Source of the DNA: Amycolatopsis sulphurea
GTDB lineage: Bacteria; Actinomycetota; Actinomycetes; Mycobacteriales; Pseudonocardiaceae
Direction: 5' to 3'
NCBI RefSeq assembly: GCF_002564045.1
Contig: NZ_PDJK01000002.1
Location: forward strand, 2,170,001 to 2,234,000
Length of the DNA: 64,000 nt
Positions 1 to 8,054 of this stretch are shown piece by piece (position 1 is the stretch's first letter; each line of letters starts with the position of its first letter). The translations under genes and the position numbers were made by a program. The notes beneath the pieces are model-generated. The model did not search any database. It saw nothing but the letters and a program-made list of their open reading frames with translations, and had not been told where the DNA came from.

Positions 1-263
1 GGCTGTTGCACGCTCTCGACCAGGCGAACCGCGGGGATCCCGTGCCGGGCGAGATACTCGGCCACCTGGACCACCGTGGCGGCCCGGTGCCGCAGCCGGG
101 TGGAACCGACGATCCGCACCACCACCGGCGTCCGGACCAGCGCGTACACCGCGTTGTTGGTGAACCGCAGCAGCTGGGCGCCCCGCGGATCCAGGTCGAG
201 CCGCGCGCAGGTCGCGGTCAGTACCCGGCGGAGTTTCCCGGGGGTGAACCGCCCATCGCGCAC
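1..263 (-). CDS. Phosphotransferase-like protein (APH family), N-terminal part, cut by window edge
   Basis: The minus-strand frame is open from a GTG at 263 to the window edge (87 residues visible). The visible part has an N-terminal helix, then a segment reading FTNNAVYAL followed by a beta-strand-rich VVVRIVG stretch and a helix ending in GIPAVRLVE. This is the pattern of the N-lobe of aminoglycoside/choline-phosphotransferase-like enzymes (PF01636), which transfer ATP phosphate to small hydroxyl substrates. The start lies 23 nt past the stop of the upstream XRE-TPR regulator on the same strand, so the two are probably co-transcribed. The catalytic loop is outside the window, so the substrate is unknown. 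Family assignment is tentative. Confidence 0.6.
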   Translation of the reverse strand, partial: MRDGRFTPGKLRRVLTATCARLDLDPRGAQLLRFTNNAVYALVRTPVVVRIVGSTRLRHRAATVVQVAEYLARHGIPAVRLVESVQQ

Positions 264-285
264 CGGAGCAGCGGGATCGGCCGGC

Positions 286-1686
286 TCAGGCGGCGTAGAA
301 GAGCTTGAGCCGCTCGGCGAGCTCCCGGGCGTCCGCGTTGTTCCGGCGCCGCTCGGCCTCCACCAGCAGCGGCCGCAACCGGTCCTTGACCCGCTCCGAC
401 TTGATGCTCTCCGCGGTGTCGAGCGCCTTGCCGCCGACCCGCGCGCCGTGGTCGATGTCGCCGTCGAGCAGGTGGTTGGTGGCCAGCGCGCTGAGCATGA
501 ACGCCTTGCTGCGCGCCATGTCGTCGGTGTAGGACTCGACCGCCTTGGTCAGCGCCGGGATCGCGTACTTGGTGTGCTCGGGGTTCTTCTGCGCCAGCAC
601 GGTGTGCACGGTGCCGGTCATCGCGTAGACGTCGGTCTCGTTGAAGAACTTCACCCAGGACTCGGCGGTGGCCAGGTCGGCGCGGGCGAACTCGTCCTTG
701 CTCAGGCCGAGCAGCTTCACCGCCTGGTCCTCGTTGCCCATGATCGCGTACGCCCAGGCCTCGTTCGCACAGAGCACGGCCACCGACAGCTCGGAACCGG
801 ATTCCTGGGCGGCGATCTGCCCGAGCTGGAACAGCTTCAGCGCGTCGTTCGCGGCGTCCTGGTGCAGGTAGACCCGGCCCATCCGGTACAGCACGTTCGC
901 CACCAGATGGTGGTTGTCACCCTGTTTGGCCAGGTCGAGCGCATGCGCGAAATGCCCGCGCGCGGAGTCCATCAGCCCGGTGTCGAAGGAGGTCCAGCCG
1001 GCCAGGCTGTGCAGATCGGCGATCGCGGTGAACAGGCGGTTCTTGACCGGATCGGTGGCGCTGGCGTCGAGCATCTGCTGGCCCCAGGTCAGCTGCGCGA
1101 CCACCGCGTCCCGGCAGAACCCGCCGCCGTACTGGTAGTCCAGGGAGCGCAGGGCTCTGGTCGCCGCCTCCACCTGACGAACGTCGGTGACCCCGACCCG
1201 CCCGGGGGCGGGCGTGCGCGCGGGTGCCTCCGACCAGGTCCCCGACTCCGATCCGAACACCGCCGCACCCATCGTGACCTGGGCGGCGTGCGCGAGGAAC
1301 CTCCGTCGCTTCACGGACTCGTCCTCCTCAGCCTGCCGGCCGTCGGCAGCGCCGACGACCCGTATCGCCGTGGTCTCGTCGTAGGCGAGACCCATGTATC
1401 CACGGGGGACACCCAGGCCGTCGGCGATTCTCGTGAGCACGTCGTAGGCCATGACCTGGCGACCCTTGAGGATCTCCGACACCTCGGACTGCGATTGGCC
1501 GGTCATCGCGGCGATCTGGCGCTGCGACACTCCGTGTTTGCGCAACAGGCGGTACACGGCACTGATCTCGCGGCCGGCCAGGGCCTCCCGCATCTCCGGC
1601 TGCTCCCATGCGTCGGCCGGCACCGGGTTACCCGGCCGGACCAAGGCACCGGAAGACCCGGAACCACTGCCAATGCTGGCGTCCAT
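286..1686 (-). CDS. XRE-family HTH regulator with C-terminal TPR-like repeats
   Basis: A 466-residue regulator of the actinobacterial HTH-plus-TPR type. A low-complexity N-terminus is followed by a helix-turn-helix at about residues 42-78 (core VSQRQIAAMTGQSQSEVSEI). After a basic RRRFLA stretch near residue 127, helical tetratricopeptide-like repeats run from about 150 to the end. Members of this family in Streptomyces and Amycolatopsis control development or secondary metabolism by sensing a ligand through the repeats. The ATG at 1686 is preceded by a GGGGGCG purine run. The gene is divergent from two small conserved genes and upstream of a phosphotransferase gene on the same strand. Its ligand and targets cannot be read from sequence. 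Confidence 0.85.
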   Translation of the reverse strand: MDASIGSGSGSSGALVRPGNPVPADAWEQPEMREALAGREISAVYRLLRKHGVSQRQIAAMTGQSQSEVSEILKGRQVMAYDVLTRIADGLGVPRGYMGLAYDETTAIRVVGAADGRQAEEDESVKRRRFLAHAAQVTMGAAVFGSESGTWSEAPARTPAPGRVGVTDVRQVEAATRALRSLDYQYGGGFCRDAVVAQLTWGQQMLDASATDPVKNRLFTAIADLHSLAGWTSFDTGLMDSARGHFAHALDLAKQGDNHHLVANVLYRMGRVYLHQDAANDALKLFQLGQIAAQESGSELSVAVLCANEAWAYAIMGNEDQAVKLLGLSKDEFARADLATAESWVKFFNETDVYAMTGTVHTVLAQKNPEHTKYAIPALTKAVESYTDDMARSKAFMLSALATNHLLDGDIDHGARVGGKALDTAESIKSERVKDRLRPLLVEAERRRNNADARELAERLKLFYAA

Positions 1687-2006
1687 CGCGCCCCCTCACC
1701 GTCTTTCGGGCGTCTGCGGCAACCCTAAGCACACTGCGAGAACCTTGGGAAACGAACCGGCAGCGGGTCTGATCGGCCGAACTGAACTCCACTGACCGTT
1801 TACCGTGGAACCTCGCCCGGTCACCGCTATGACGCGGTTTCGACCTTCTCTCGCACCCGGTTTCACTTCACTGTAGTTGTCAGATCTCCGTCACCGCCCG
1901 GACACCGGCCGCGATCACGGAGAGCGATCAACCCGACGACACAGATCTGCCGGTGGATGTGCATCCCGCAAGGTGCACACCACGGCCGAGAGAGCGTGGA
2001 GGGCCA
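1687..2006. promoter_or_regulatory. Divergent intergenic region between XRE-TPR regulator and small-gene pair
   Basis: This 320-bp gap separates two divergent transcription units and must hold both promoters. It is noticeably more AT-rich around 1850-1885 (TTTCACTTCACTGTAGTTGT), which is the likeliest promoter core for the rightward genes. I could not identify a convincing palindromic operator. No RNA gene is visible. Confidence 0.35.
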
Positions 2007-2345
2007 GTGGAGTTCATGGACTCGCTCGGTGGAGGACAAGCCGGGACCGCGGTGCGGTCGATCCGGCCGGCCGTCCCCGGCGCCCAGGGAATCGTCACGG
2101 CGGCCCGTCCGATCCCGCCCGCCGACCCCCGTACCGCGGGTGTCCGGCACTACGAGGGCGGGCAGCTCGTCTGGCGCGTCCAGTGCGGTGACCTCATCAG
2201 CCGCGAACGGGCCGTCATGGTGTTCGTCGAGGACGGCGAGGTGGTGGTGGTCTCCCCGCCGGGGGAGACCGCTCGTCTCACGTCCGGTCAGCTCGGCCAG
2301 CTCCGGGCCGCGCTCAACGAGGCCGCCAAGCTGGCGGAAAGGTAA
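2007..2345 (+). CDS. Small conserved hypothetical protein
   Basis: A 112-residue protein with a proline-rich N-terminal half. The C-terminal half predicts several beta strands (GQLVWRVQCGDLI, AVMVFVEDGEVVVVSPP) followed by one helix. No catalytic motif is visible and I do not recognise the family. GTG at 2007 was chosen because GGAGGG lies 4 nt upstream; an in-frame ATG at 2016 is the alternative. Only 2 nt separate it from the next gene, so the pair is an operon. It is divergent from an XRE-TPR regulator, an arrangement common in actinobacteria where the small partner is often the regulator's target; that role is inference. Confidence 0.6.
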   Translation: MEFMDSLGGGQAGTAVRSIRPAVPGAQGIVTAARPIPPADPRTAGVRHYEGGQLVWRVQCGDLISRERAVMVFVEDGEVVVVSPPGETARLTSGQLGQLRAALNEAAKLAER

Positions 2346-2347
2346 CG

Positions 2348-2779
2348 GTGAGCTCCTCCATGGATCAGGTACTCGGGCAGGTCCTCCGCAACGCGGTCTG
2401 GGAACGCCTCGATCTGCTGACCGAACTGGCCGACCGCGCCGACGCCCCGTCGCTGGTCTCGGTGGCCCGCTCGGAGCTGCCCCGGCTGGCCGAAGGCTGG
2501 CGGGCGATGCTGCAGGCCCACGAGCCGGACGAACGCGGCGACTGCCCCACCTGCTCGACCCGCTGGCACCGCTGCAAGGCGCCGTGCTCGGTCTGGCAGG
2601 TCGCGCACGAGCACCTCGTCGCGGGCGGGCTCGCCCCGCAGGCGGTGTCCACCGGGCAGCACACCGCCATCCGCACCGTCCGGCGGGTGCCCGGCCAGGT
2701 CCGGCGCGCCGAGCGCCCGTCACCGGCCGAGACCACCGGCAGGCACGCGCTGGTGACGCCCCGCCCGGTCACCGCCTGA
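2348..2779 (+). CDS. Small conserved hypothetical protein with a four-cysteine cluster
   Basis: A 143-residue protein starting with GTG, 2 nt after the stop of the preceding gene. Residues 1-60 look helical. Cysteines at 66, 69, 76 and 80 (CPTCSTRWHRCKAPC) form a compact zinc-ribbon-like or Fe-S-like cluster. The C-terminal 45 residues are basic and proline/threonine rich. No enzymatic motif is seen. The cluster suggests metal-stabilised protein or nucleic-acid contact, but the role is unknown. Base composition matches the surroundings, so there is no sign of recent transfer. Confidence 0.6.
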   Translation: MSSSMDQVLGQVLRNAVWERLDLLTELADRADAPSLVSVARSELPRLAEGWRAMLQAHEPDERGDCPTCSTRWHRCKAPCSVWQVAHEHLVAGGLAPQAVSTGQHTAIRTVRRVPGQVRRAERPSPAETTGRHALVTPRPVTA

Positions 2780-3382
2780 CCGTTCGGTCGCACTGCTCCG
2801 CCGGCCCCGGGCGGTTCCGTGCACAAGCACCACCCGTGACCGGCTCCGGCCGGCTCACCCTGTGACTCGGGCGCCGGTTGTCCCCCGACCGGCCGGCGCC
2901 CGGCCCCCGGGCCGATCACCGTCCGATCCGCTGACCGGCCCCGGCCCGACCGGCGAGCGCGCGGCCATCCGGAACGCCCCTCCGGAGCACCGCCTGGCAC
3001 CTCGCCCGGCCGAGGGCAGGTTTCGTCCGTACCCCCGAACGCGACGAAATCCGCCCTCGGCCACCCGCCTTCTGCGATCAATCCAAATATCAGCGAGAGA
3101 CACCTAGCGGACGCGGTAATCCGCCGATAGGTTGAAGATCATCCGCTGCTGGCAGAACGCCAAGTAGTGAACCCTGAACTCCGCGGGCCGGTGCCGTAGC
3201 ACTCCCCTCCCCCGACCGGCACCGGCTCGCGGTTCCAGGATCCGACTGGGTGGAGTGTGCCGGCGGAAAGCACCGGCCGCGCCGGATCCCTCGTGTCTCC
3301 TGGGGGTGCAACCCCCAGACCCCGCCCGGCGGGCAAGCCCCCGGACCCCCGGTCGTGGTTGCGTTGGGTGGTTCGCTTGCGT
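2780..3382. other. 603-bp intergenic region, mostly uncharacterised
   Basis: This is a very GC-rich spacer between a rightward small-gene operon and the 3' end of the leftward MFS gene. Apart from the hairpin repeat at 3300-3318 I see no gene, RNA or clear promoter. Reading frames across it lack a ribosome-binding site and look like antisense noise. Confidence 0.4.
3300..3318. terminator. Short hairpin repeat (CTGGGGGT-GCA-ACCCCCAG), probable terminator
   Basis: A perfect 8-bp stem with a 3-nt loop, followed by C-rich runs. It lies 65 nt beyond the stop codon of the leftward MFS gene, the right place for its terminator. Similar G5/C5 hairpins are frequent dispersed repeats in Pseudonocardiaceae genomes (recollection, not searched). 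Confidence 0.5.
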
Positions 3383-4642
3383 TCAGCCCACGGATCGGAC
3401 TTGGGTGATCAGGGCGGCGGCCAGGGCCGTGGCGATCGCGGATGCGGCGAACAGGGCCGGGTAGCCGCCGAGCCAGTGCAGGATCAGGGTGGTCAGCAGT
3501 GGGGCCACGACCTGGGGCAGCGAGTTCGCGATGTTCACCACGCCGAGGTCCTTCGCCCGGTTCTGCGCGGCGGGCAGCACCTGCGTCAGCAACGCCAGCG
3601 CGACCGCCATGTACACGCCGAACCCGACGCCGAGCAGCGGCGACGCGATCAACGCGACCGGCCAGGACTGCCACACCACGAGCAACAGCGCCGCGAGCGC
3701 CATCACCGCCGCGGACAACAGCACGTACGGCTTACGGCGGCCCGAAGCGTCCGAGAACCGCCCGGCCAGCACCGCGCCGATCACCAGCGCCACCCCGTAC
3801 AAGCCCATCATGATCAGCAACCCGGTGTCCGGATCCGGGTAGTGCACCGCGTCCTTGAGGAAGAACAGCAGGTACAGCGTGCCGAAGGCGTTGCCGAGGT
3901 TGATCATGAAGTGACAGCCCCACGCCCAGGCGAAGTCCGGGTGCCGACGCGGCGAGACCCAGAAGTCCGCGAGCACCTCGCGGAGCCGACCGGTCGGCCG
4001 GAACTCGGCCGGCAGCCGCGCGTCCGGGGTGCGCAGCACGAAAGCGGCCGCGCCGACGAGCACCACCACCGCGCACACCGCGTAACCGAGCGGCAGGCCG
4101 GCCAGGTCGAGCAGCACGACGACAACCACCGCGCCCAGCACCGTGCCGAGCATCTGCGCGATCCCGACCAGCCCGCCGACCTGCGCCCGCTGCCCCACCG
4201 GCACCCGGTCGGCGATCCCGGACATCAGCGTGGCGAGCATGCCGTTGAGCCCTGCCTGCACCAGGCACCAGCCGACGGTCATCACGACCACGTTCGGAGC
4301 CTCCGCGAGCACCAGCAGCCCGGCCGCGCCGAGCACCGCGCCGACGACCGTCCACGGGTGCCGGCGGCCGAACCGTGCACAGGTACGGTCCGACAGCAGC
4401 CCGAACGCCGGATTGGCGATCAGCGCGACCGCCGCGCCGACCCCGGTGACCACCCCGAACACGGTCTCCTTGTGCGCCGCGTCGAGCAGTTCCGCCTGCT
4501 GGGGCAACAGGACCTGGATTGGCGCGTAGACCCCGAGCCAGAGCGCGATGTTCGCGAGGAACAGCAGACCCATCCACCCGGCCCGCACCCGGTCGACCGG
4601 TTCGGCGAGCGCGGCGGGCAACCCGGTCGTGGCCTCACTCAT
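3383..4642 (-). CDS. MFS transporter, likely sugar/glycoside uptake
   Basis: A 419-residue major facilitator superfamily protein with about twelve hydrophobic segments. The loop 2-3 signature (DRTCARFGRRHPW) is present, followed by a basic cytoplasmic loop. The start at 4642 (MSEATTG) overlaps the stop of the upstream GH1 gene by 8 nt, so the two are translationally coupled. The pairing suggests import of a beta-glucoside or disaccharide that the cytoplasmic glucosidase then splits. This resembles the CebR/BglC-type logic of actinomycetes, but with an MFS permease instead of an ABC importer. The substrate is inferred from context only. Confidence 0.85.
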   Translation of the reverse strand: MSEATTGLPAALAEPVDRVRAGWMGLLFLANIALWLGVYAPIQVLLPQQAELLDAAHKETVFGVVTGVGAAVALIANPAFGLLSDRTCARFGRRHPWTVVGAVLGAAGLLVLAEAPNVVVMTVGWCLVQAGLNGMLATLMSGIADRVPVGQRAQVGGLVGIAQMLGTVLGAVVVVVLLDLAGLPLGYAVCAVVVLVGAAAFVLRTPDARLPAEFRPTGRLREVLADFWVSPRRHPDFAWAWGCHFMINLGNAFGTLYLLFFLKDAVHYPDPDTGLLIMMGLYGVALVIGAVLAGRFSDASGRRKPYVLLSAAVMALAALLLVVWQSWPVALIASPLLGVGFGVYMAVALALLTQVLPAAQNRAKDLGVVNIANSLPQVVAPLLTTLILHWLGGYPALFAASAIATALAAALITQVRSVG

Positions 4643-5957
4643 TGCGCACCAGCTTCCGATACCAGGCGAAGGAATCCTTGGGGGTGCGACGCTGGGTCTC
4701 GTAGTCCACGTGCACCAGCCCGAACCGCGGCGCGTAACCCTTGGACCATTCAAAGTTGTCCAGCAACGACCAGACGAAGTATCCGCGCACGTCCACCCCC
4801 GCGGCCATCGCGGCCCGCACGGCACGCAGGTGCGCGTCAAGGAAATCGATCCGCGCCGGATCGTGCACCTGCCCATCCGGACCGGGCTCATCGGCGAGGC
4901 TGCACCCGTTCTCGGTGATCTGGATCGGCGGCAGGTGCTCGCGGTAGCGATCCCGCAGGGACACCAGTAACTCGCGCAGGCCGTCCGGCACGATCGGGGA
5001 ATCGTTGGTGGTCATCGGATAGCCCTCGATCGCCCGCAGCTGGAACGGCAGCGGGTTGCCCTCGCCGGGCGCGGTCACGCCCTGGGGCTCGTAGTAGTTC
5101 ACGCCGTAGAAATCCAGTGGCTGCGCGATGATCGCGAGATCGTCGGCGAAATGTTCCGGCAGGTGCGGGTGCACCTGCTCCGGATAGCTGCCCAGCAGCA
5201 TCGGATCGGCGAAGGTCCGGTTGATCAGTGCGTCAAGCCACTCAGCGGCGGCCTGTTCGGCCGGGGTGTCGTGAGCGGGCCAGATCGGCGAATGGTTGTT
5301 GGCCGAACCAATCGAAGCCGCACCCGCGGCCCGCAGGGCCTGCACGGCACGGCCGTGCGCGAGGTTCTGGTAGTGCGCGGTGGGCAATGCGTCGAGCAGC
5401 AGGAACTTCCCCGGCGCGTACTCGCCGACACCGTAACCGTAGATCGACATGACCATCGGCTCGTTGAGCGGAATCCACTGCTTCACCCGATCGGCGAAAT
5501 GCTCGGCGAGAATCGCGGCGTAGTCGGCGAAGCGGTCGGCCGTGTCGCGGGAAAGCCAGCCACCGGCGTCTTCGAGCGCCTGTGGAGTGTCCCAGTGATA
5601 CAGCGTGCCGACCGGGGCGATTCCCGCCGCGCAGACCGCGTCGAGCAGCTTGTCGTAATAGGCGAGGCCTTCGGGATTCGGTTTCCCGGTGCCGTCCGGC
5701 TGGATTCGCGGCCAGGCGAACGACATCCGGTAGGCGCCGACGCCGAGTTCGGCCAGCAGCGCGACATCTTCCGAGTAGCGGTGGTAGTGGTCGGCCGTTA
5801 CCTTGGCGTCCTCGCCCCGCGCGATCTTGCCCTCGGTCGCGGTGAAGGTGTCCCAGATGGACGGTCCACGGCCACCCTCGGCCACCGCGCCCTCGATCTG
5901 GAACGCCGAGGTCGAGACGCCCCACCGGAAGCCGGCCGGGAAGTTCGGACGGGCCAC
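4635..5957 (-). CDS. Glycoside hydrolase family 1 beta-glucosidase
   Basis: A 440-residue retaining beta-glucosidase of family GH1, close to the usual 440-480 residues. The N-terminal FRWGVSTSAFQIEGA signature is present. The acid/base Glu lies in LNEP (about residue 166) and the nucleophile in ITENG (about residue 349). No signal peptide is present, so it acts in the cytoplasm on imported glucosides. GTG at 5957 was chosen because GGAGGAAAGGGG lies just upstream; a longer in-frame extension to 6047 lacks a ribosome-binding site and enters the promoter. It is first in an operon with an overlapping MFS transporter and divergent from a TetR regulator that probably controls both. Confidence 0.92.
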   Translation of the reverse strand: MARPNFPAGFRWGVSTSAFQIEGAVAEGGRGPSIWDTFTATEGKIARGEDAKVTADHYHRYSEDVALLAELGVGAYRMSFAWPRIQPDGTGKPNPEGLAYYDKLLDAVCAAGIAPVGTLYHWDTPQALEDAGGWLSRDTADRFADYAAILAEHFADRVKQWIPLNEPMVMSIYGYGVGEYAPGKFLLLDALPTAHYQNLAHGRAVQALRAAGAASIGSANNHSPIWPAHDTPAEQAAAEWLDALINRTFADPMLLGSYPEQVHPHLPEHFADDLAIIAQPLDFYGVNYYEPQGVTAPGEGNPLPFQLRAIEGYPMTTNDSPIVPDGLRELLVSLRDRYREHLPPIQITENGCSLADEPGPDGQVHDPARIDFLDAHLRAVRAAMAAGVDVRGYFVWSLLDNFEWSKGYAPRFGLVHVDYETQRRTPKDSFAWYRKLVRNE

Positions 5958-6103
5958 GCTGATCCCCTTTCCTCCGGCCACCCGGAAGGGTGAACATGAA
6001 AAGTTCTCATATCCTAGGTCGTCACTCGCCGAGGGGAAAGCCGGCAAGGGCGCTAAAGTCCCGGATCAGATGAGCGTTTCGGGAGAGAGTCCGAGGAAGC
6101 ACT
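5958..6103. promoter_or_regulatory. Divergent promoter region between GH1/MFS operon and TetR gene
   Basis: This 146-bp spacer contains an AT-rich stretch (about 5992-6015). It holds the short inverted repeat GAAC-N7-GTTC (5992-5995 / 6003-6006) next to CATATCCTAGG. The position suits a TetR-family operator controlling both directions, but the arms are only 4 bp, so this is a weak candidate. Confidence 0.35.
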
Positions 6104-6730
6104 GTGGCCGACACCCAGACCGAACCCACCCCGCTCCGGCGCAAGCCCGTACAGCAGCGCAGCGCGCGCCGGGTGGAGCAGATGCTGGACGCCAGCGCCC
6201 AGCTGATCGACGAGCTGGGCTATGACGCGCTGACCACCACACTGATCGCCAAACGCGCCGGCGTCGCGGTGGGTTCGCTGTACCAGTTCTTTCCGGACAA
6301 GCGCGCCGTCGTCCAGGCCTTGACGCAGCGCAACCTGGAAGGCTTCGTGGCCGCGGTGAACGAGCGGCTGACCGAGTTCAGCCCCGGGCACTGGTGGAAC
6401 GTCGTGGACTCGGTGCTCGACATCTACCTGCGGATGCACCGTGAGGTACCGGGCTTCTCGAAGGTCCACTTCGGCGACGTGATCGACCCGCAGCTGCTGG
6501 ACACCGAACGCGACAACAACTCGGTGATCGTCGATTCGCTGGTGGACATCCTGCAGGCGCAGGTGGACCGTTCCGCCGAGGAACTCCGCTTCGCCATCGC
6601 GATCGCCAACGAAACCGCGGACGCCCTGCTGAAACTCGCCTTCCGCCACGAGCCACAGGGCGACGAGCGGATCGTCGCGGAGGCCAAGCACCTGGTGAAG
6701 GGCTACCTGGCGAGCCGGTTCGGGGAGTGA
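6104..6730 (+). CDS. TetR/AcrR-family transcriptional regulator
   Basis: A 208-residue regulator with an N-terminal TetR helix-turn-helix (about residues 25-70, including TTLIAKRAGVAVGSLYQFF), where the SLYQFFPDK segment is the recognition-helix hallmark. The helical C-terminal half is the ligand and dimerisation domain. The GTG start has GAGGAA 5 nt upstream. It is divergent from the beta-glucosidase/MFS operon, its likely target. The inducer may be the transported glycoside, although TetR proteins more often sense lipophilic compounds. The next gene is convergent with a 34-bp gap. Confidence 0.88.
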   Translation: MADTQTEPTPLRRKPVQQRSARRVEQMLDASAQLIDELGYDALTTTLIAKRAGVAVGSLYQFFPDKRAVVQALTQRNLEGFVAAVNERLTEFSPGHWWNVVDSVLDIYLRMHREVPGFSKVHFGDVIDPQLLDTERDNNSVIVDSLVDILQAQVDRSAEELRFAIAIANETADALLKLAFRHEPQGDERIVAEAKHLVKGYLASRFGE

Positions 6731-6764
6731 GCCGGTGGTGCGCGCCAAGCGATCCTGAGCCAGG

Positions 6765-7952
6765 TCATCCGAAGTTCCGCCCCTCGCCGCGATAAGTGGG
6801 CACGGCGCGGTCCCGCTGCCCGCCGCGGAGCAGGTGGAATTCCGCGAATCGCTCGGCCAGTTCACCGGCTTTCGCGTGCCGGAGCCAGACCCGGTCGCCC
6901 AGGCGCAGGTCCCGGACGGCGTCGCCGGTGACCGGGGTCTGCACCTCGCCGGCACCTTCAAAACCCAGCAGGCGCAACCCTTTCGGGAAATACGGCGAGG
7001 GCACCCGCGATGGGCCGACCGGGCCCGAAGCGATGTACCCGCCGGAAAACAGCGTCGCGACGGTGCGGGAAGGACGGCGCACCACGGGCAGCGCGAACAA
7101 CGCGGCCGGGCTCGGGTGGAACCGCGAATAGCCGTCGAACAGCGTCGGCGCCAGCAATCCCGAACCGGCGGCGACTTCGGTGATCACGTCCTCCGCGCCG
7201 GTGGTCTCGATGCTTCCGGTCCCGCCGCCGTTGACGAATTCCAGCTCCGCGATGGCCCGCACGGCCCGGACCACCGTGCCCCGCCGCCGCACCAGCTCCG
7301 CGGCCGAATGGCGGTGCATCCAGCCGATCACCCGGTTGTGCAGTGCACTGCCCGCCGCGTCGCCGAGTCCGGCGATCTGTCCCTCGTAGGCCATCATCCC
7401 GACGAGCGAGAATCCTGGCCTGGCCACGATTTCCTGCGCGAAGGCGACGGCCTGGCGCGCGGTGAACACCGGGGAGCGGCGGGTGCCGACATGCACCCCG
7501 GGCACCGGCCGCCACGACGCGTCGAGTTCGAGACACACGCGGATCCGCGGATGGCCGTGCCCGAGCGCGGCGTCGATCAGGTCGAGATGCTCCGGCGAGT
7601 CGACCATGACCGAGATCGCCGCCCGCGCCCGGTCGTTCGCCGCCAGCAGGCGCAACGCCTCGTGGTCCGCGGTCGGGTAGGCGACCACGATGTCGTCGGT
7701 GGTGCCTTCTTCGACGTGCCAGACCGCTTCCGCCAGCGAGTAGCACATCAGGCCCGCGAATCCGGGGCGCGCGAGCACCCGGTCCAGCAGCTCCCGGCAG
7801 CGCACGGATTTGCTGACCACCCGGATCGGCTTGCCCGCGGCCCGGCGACGCAGATCGTCCGCGTTCGCGTCGAAGGCGTCCAGATCGACGATCGCGAACG
7901 GCGGCTCCAGGTCCTTCGTCGCGAGGTCGTATCCGTGCGCGGTGCTGGTCAC
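6765..7952 (-). CDS. PLP-dependent amino-acid deaminase/aldolase (D-threonine-aldolase-like, alanine racemase fold)
   Basis: A 395-residue protein with an N-terminal alanine-racemase-like TIM barrel. FAIVDLDAFDAN is followed by the PLP-lysine motif VVSKSVR (Lys about 48), and a C-terminal beta domain holds metal- and substrate-binding residues. The family cleaves or deaminates D-beta-hydroxy amino acids such as D-threonine or D-serine. GTG at 7952 matches where the family usually begins; TTG at 7973 and GTG at 7970 are alternatives without a better ribosome-binding site. It is divergent from an FAD-linked oxidase gene, a pairing often seen in actinobacteria. The exact substrate is not deducible. 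Confidence 0.8.
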   Translation of the reverse strand: MTSTAHGYDLATKDLEPPFAIVDLDAFDANADDLRRRAAGKPIRVVSKSVRCRELLDRVLARPGFAGLMCYSLAEAVWHVEEGTTDDIVVAYPTADHEALRLLAANDRARAAISVMVDSPEHLDLIDAALGHGHPRIRVCLELDASWRPVPGVHVGTRRSPVFTARQAVAFAQEIVARPGFSLVGMMAYEGQIAGLGDAAGSALHNRVIGWMHRHSAAELVRRRGTVVRAVRAIAELEFVNGGGTGSIETTGAEDVITEVAAGSGLLAPTLFDGYSRFHPSPAALFALPVVRRPSRTVATLFSGGYIASGPVGPSRVPSPYFPKGLRLLGFEGAGEVQTPVTGDAVRDLRLGDRVWLRHAKAGELAERFAEFHLLRGGQRDRAVPTYRGEGRNFG

Positions 7953-7953
7953 G

Positions 7954-8008
7954 CACTTACGGTACGACACCAAGGGTTGAAACGCGAATACTATTCACTT
8001 ACGGTTCG
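7954..8008. promoter_or_regulatory. Paired direct repeats CACTTACGGTACG / CACTTACGGTTCG in divergent promoter
   Basis: Two 13-bp direct repeats with one mismatch lie at 7954-7966 and 7996-8008, exactly 42 bp (four helical turns) apart. One abuts the start codon of the leftward aldolase-like gene. The other lies 46 bp upstream of the rightward oxidase start. A plausible rightward promoter (TTGAAA at 7978, then TACGGT after 17 bp) overlaps the second repeat. This looks like a shared operator pair for a regulator encoded elsewhere. Confidence 0.45.
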
Positions 8009-8054
8009 GAGAACTATCGTGAAGAGTCCGCACTGCCGACACGACGAGGTGCCC

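Noticed and set aside
6..308. Plus-strand frame at the left edge
   Set aside because: Antisense to the phosphotransferase-like gene, which has clear family sequence on the minus strand.
3257..4918. A 553-codon plus-strand frame
   Set aside because: Antisense to the MFS transporter and part of the GH1 gene; rich in Arg, His and Gln runs typical of shadow frames.
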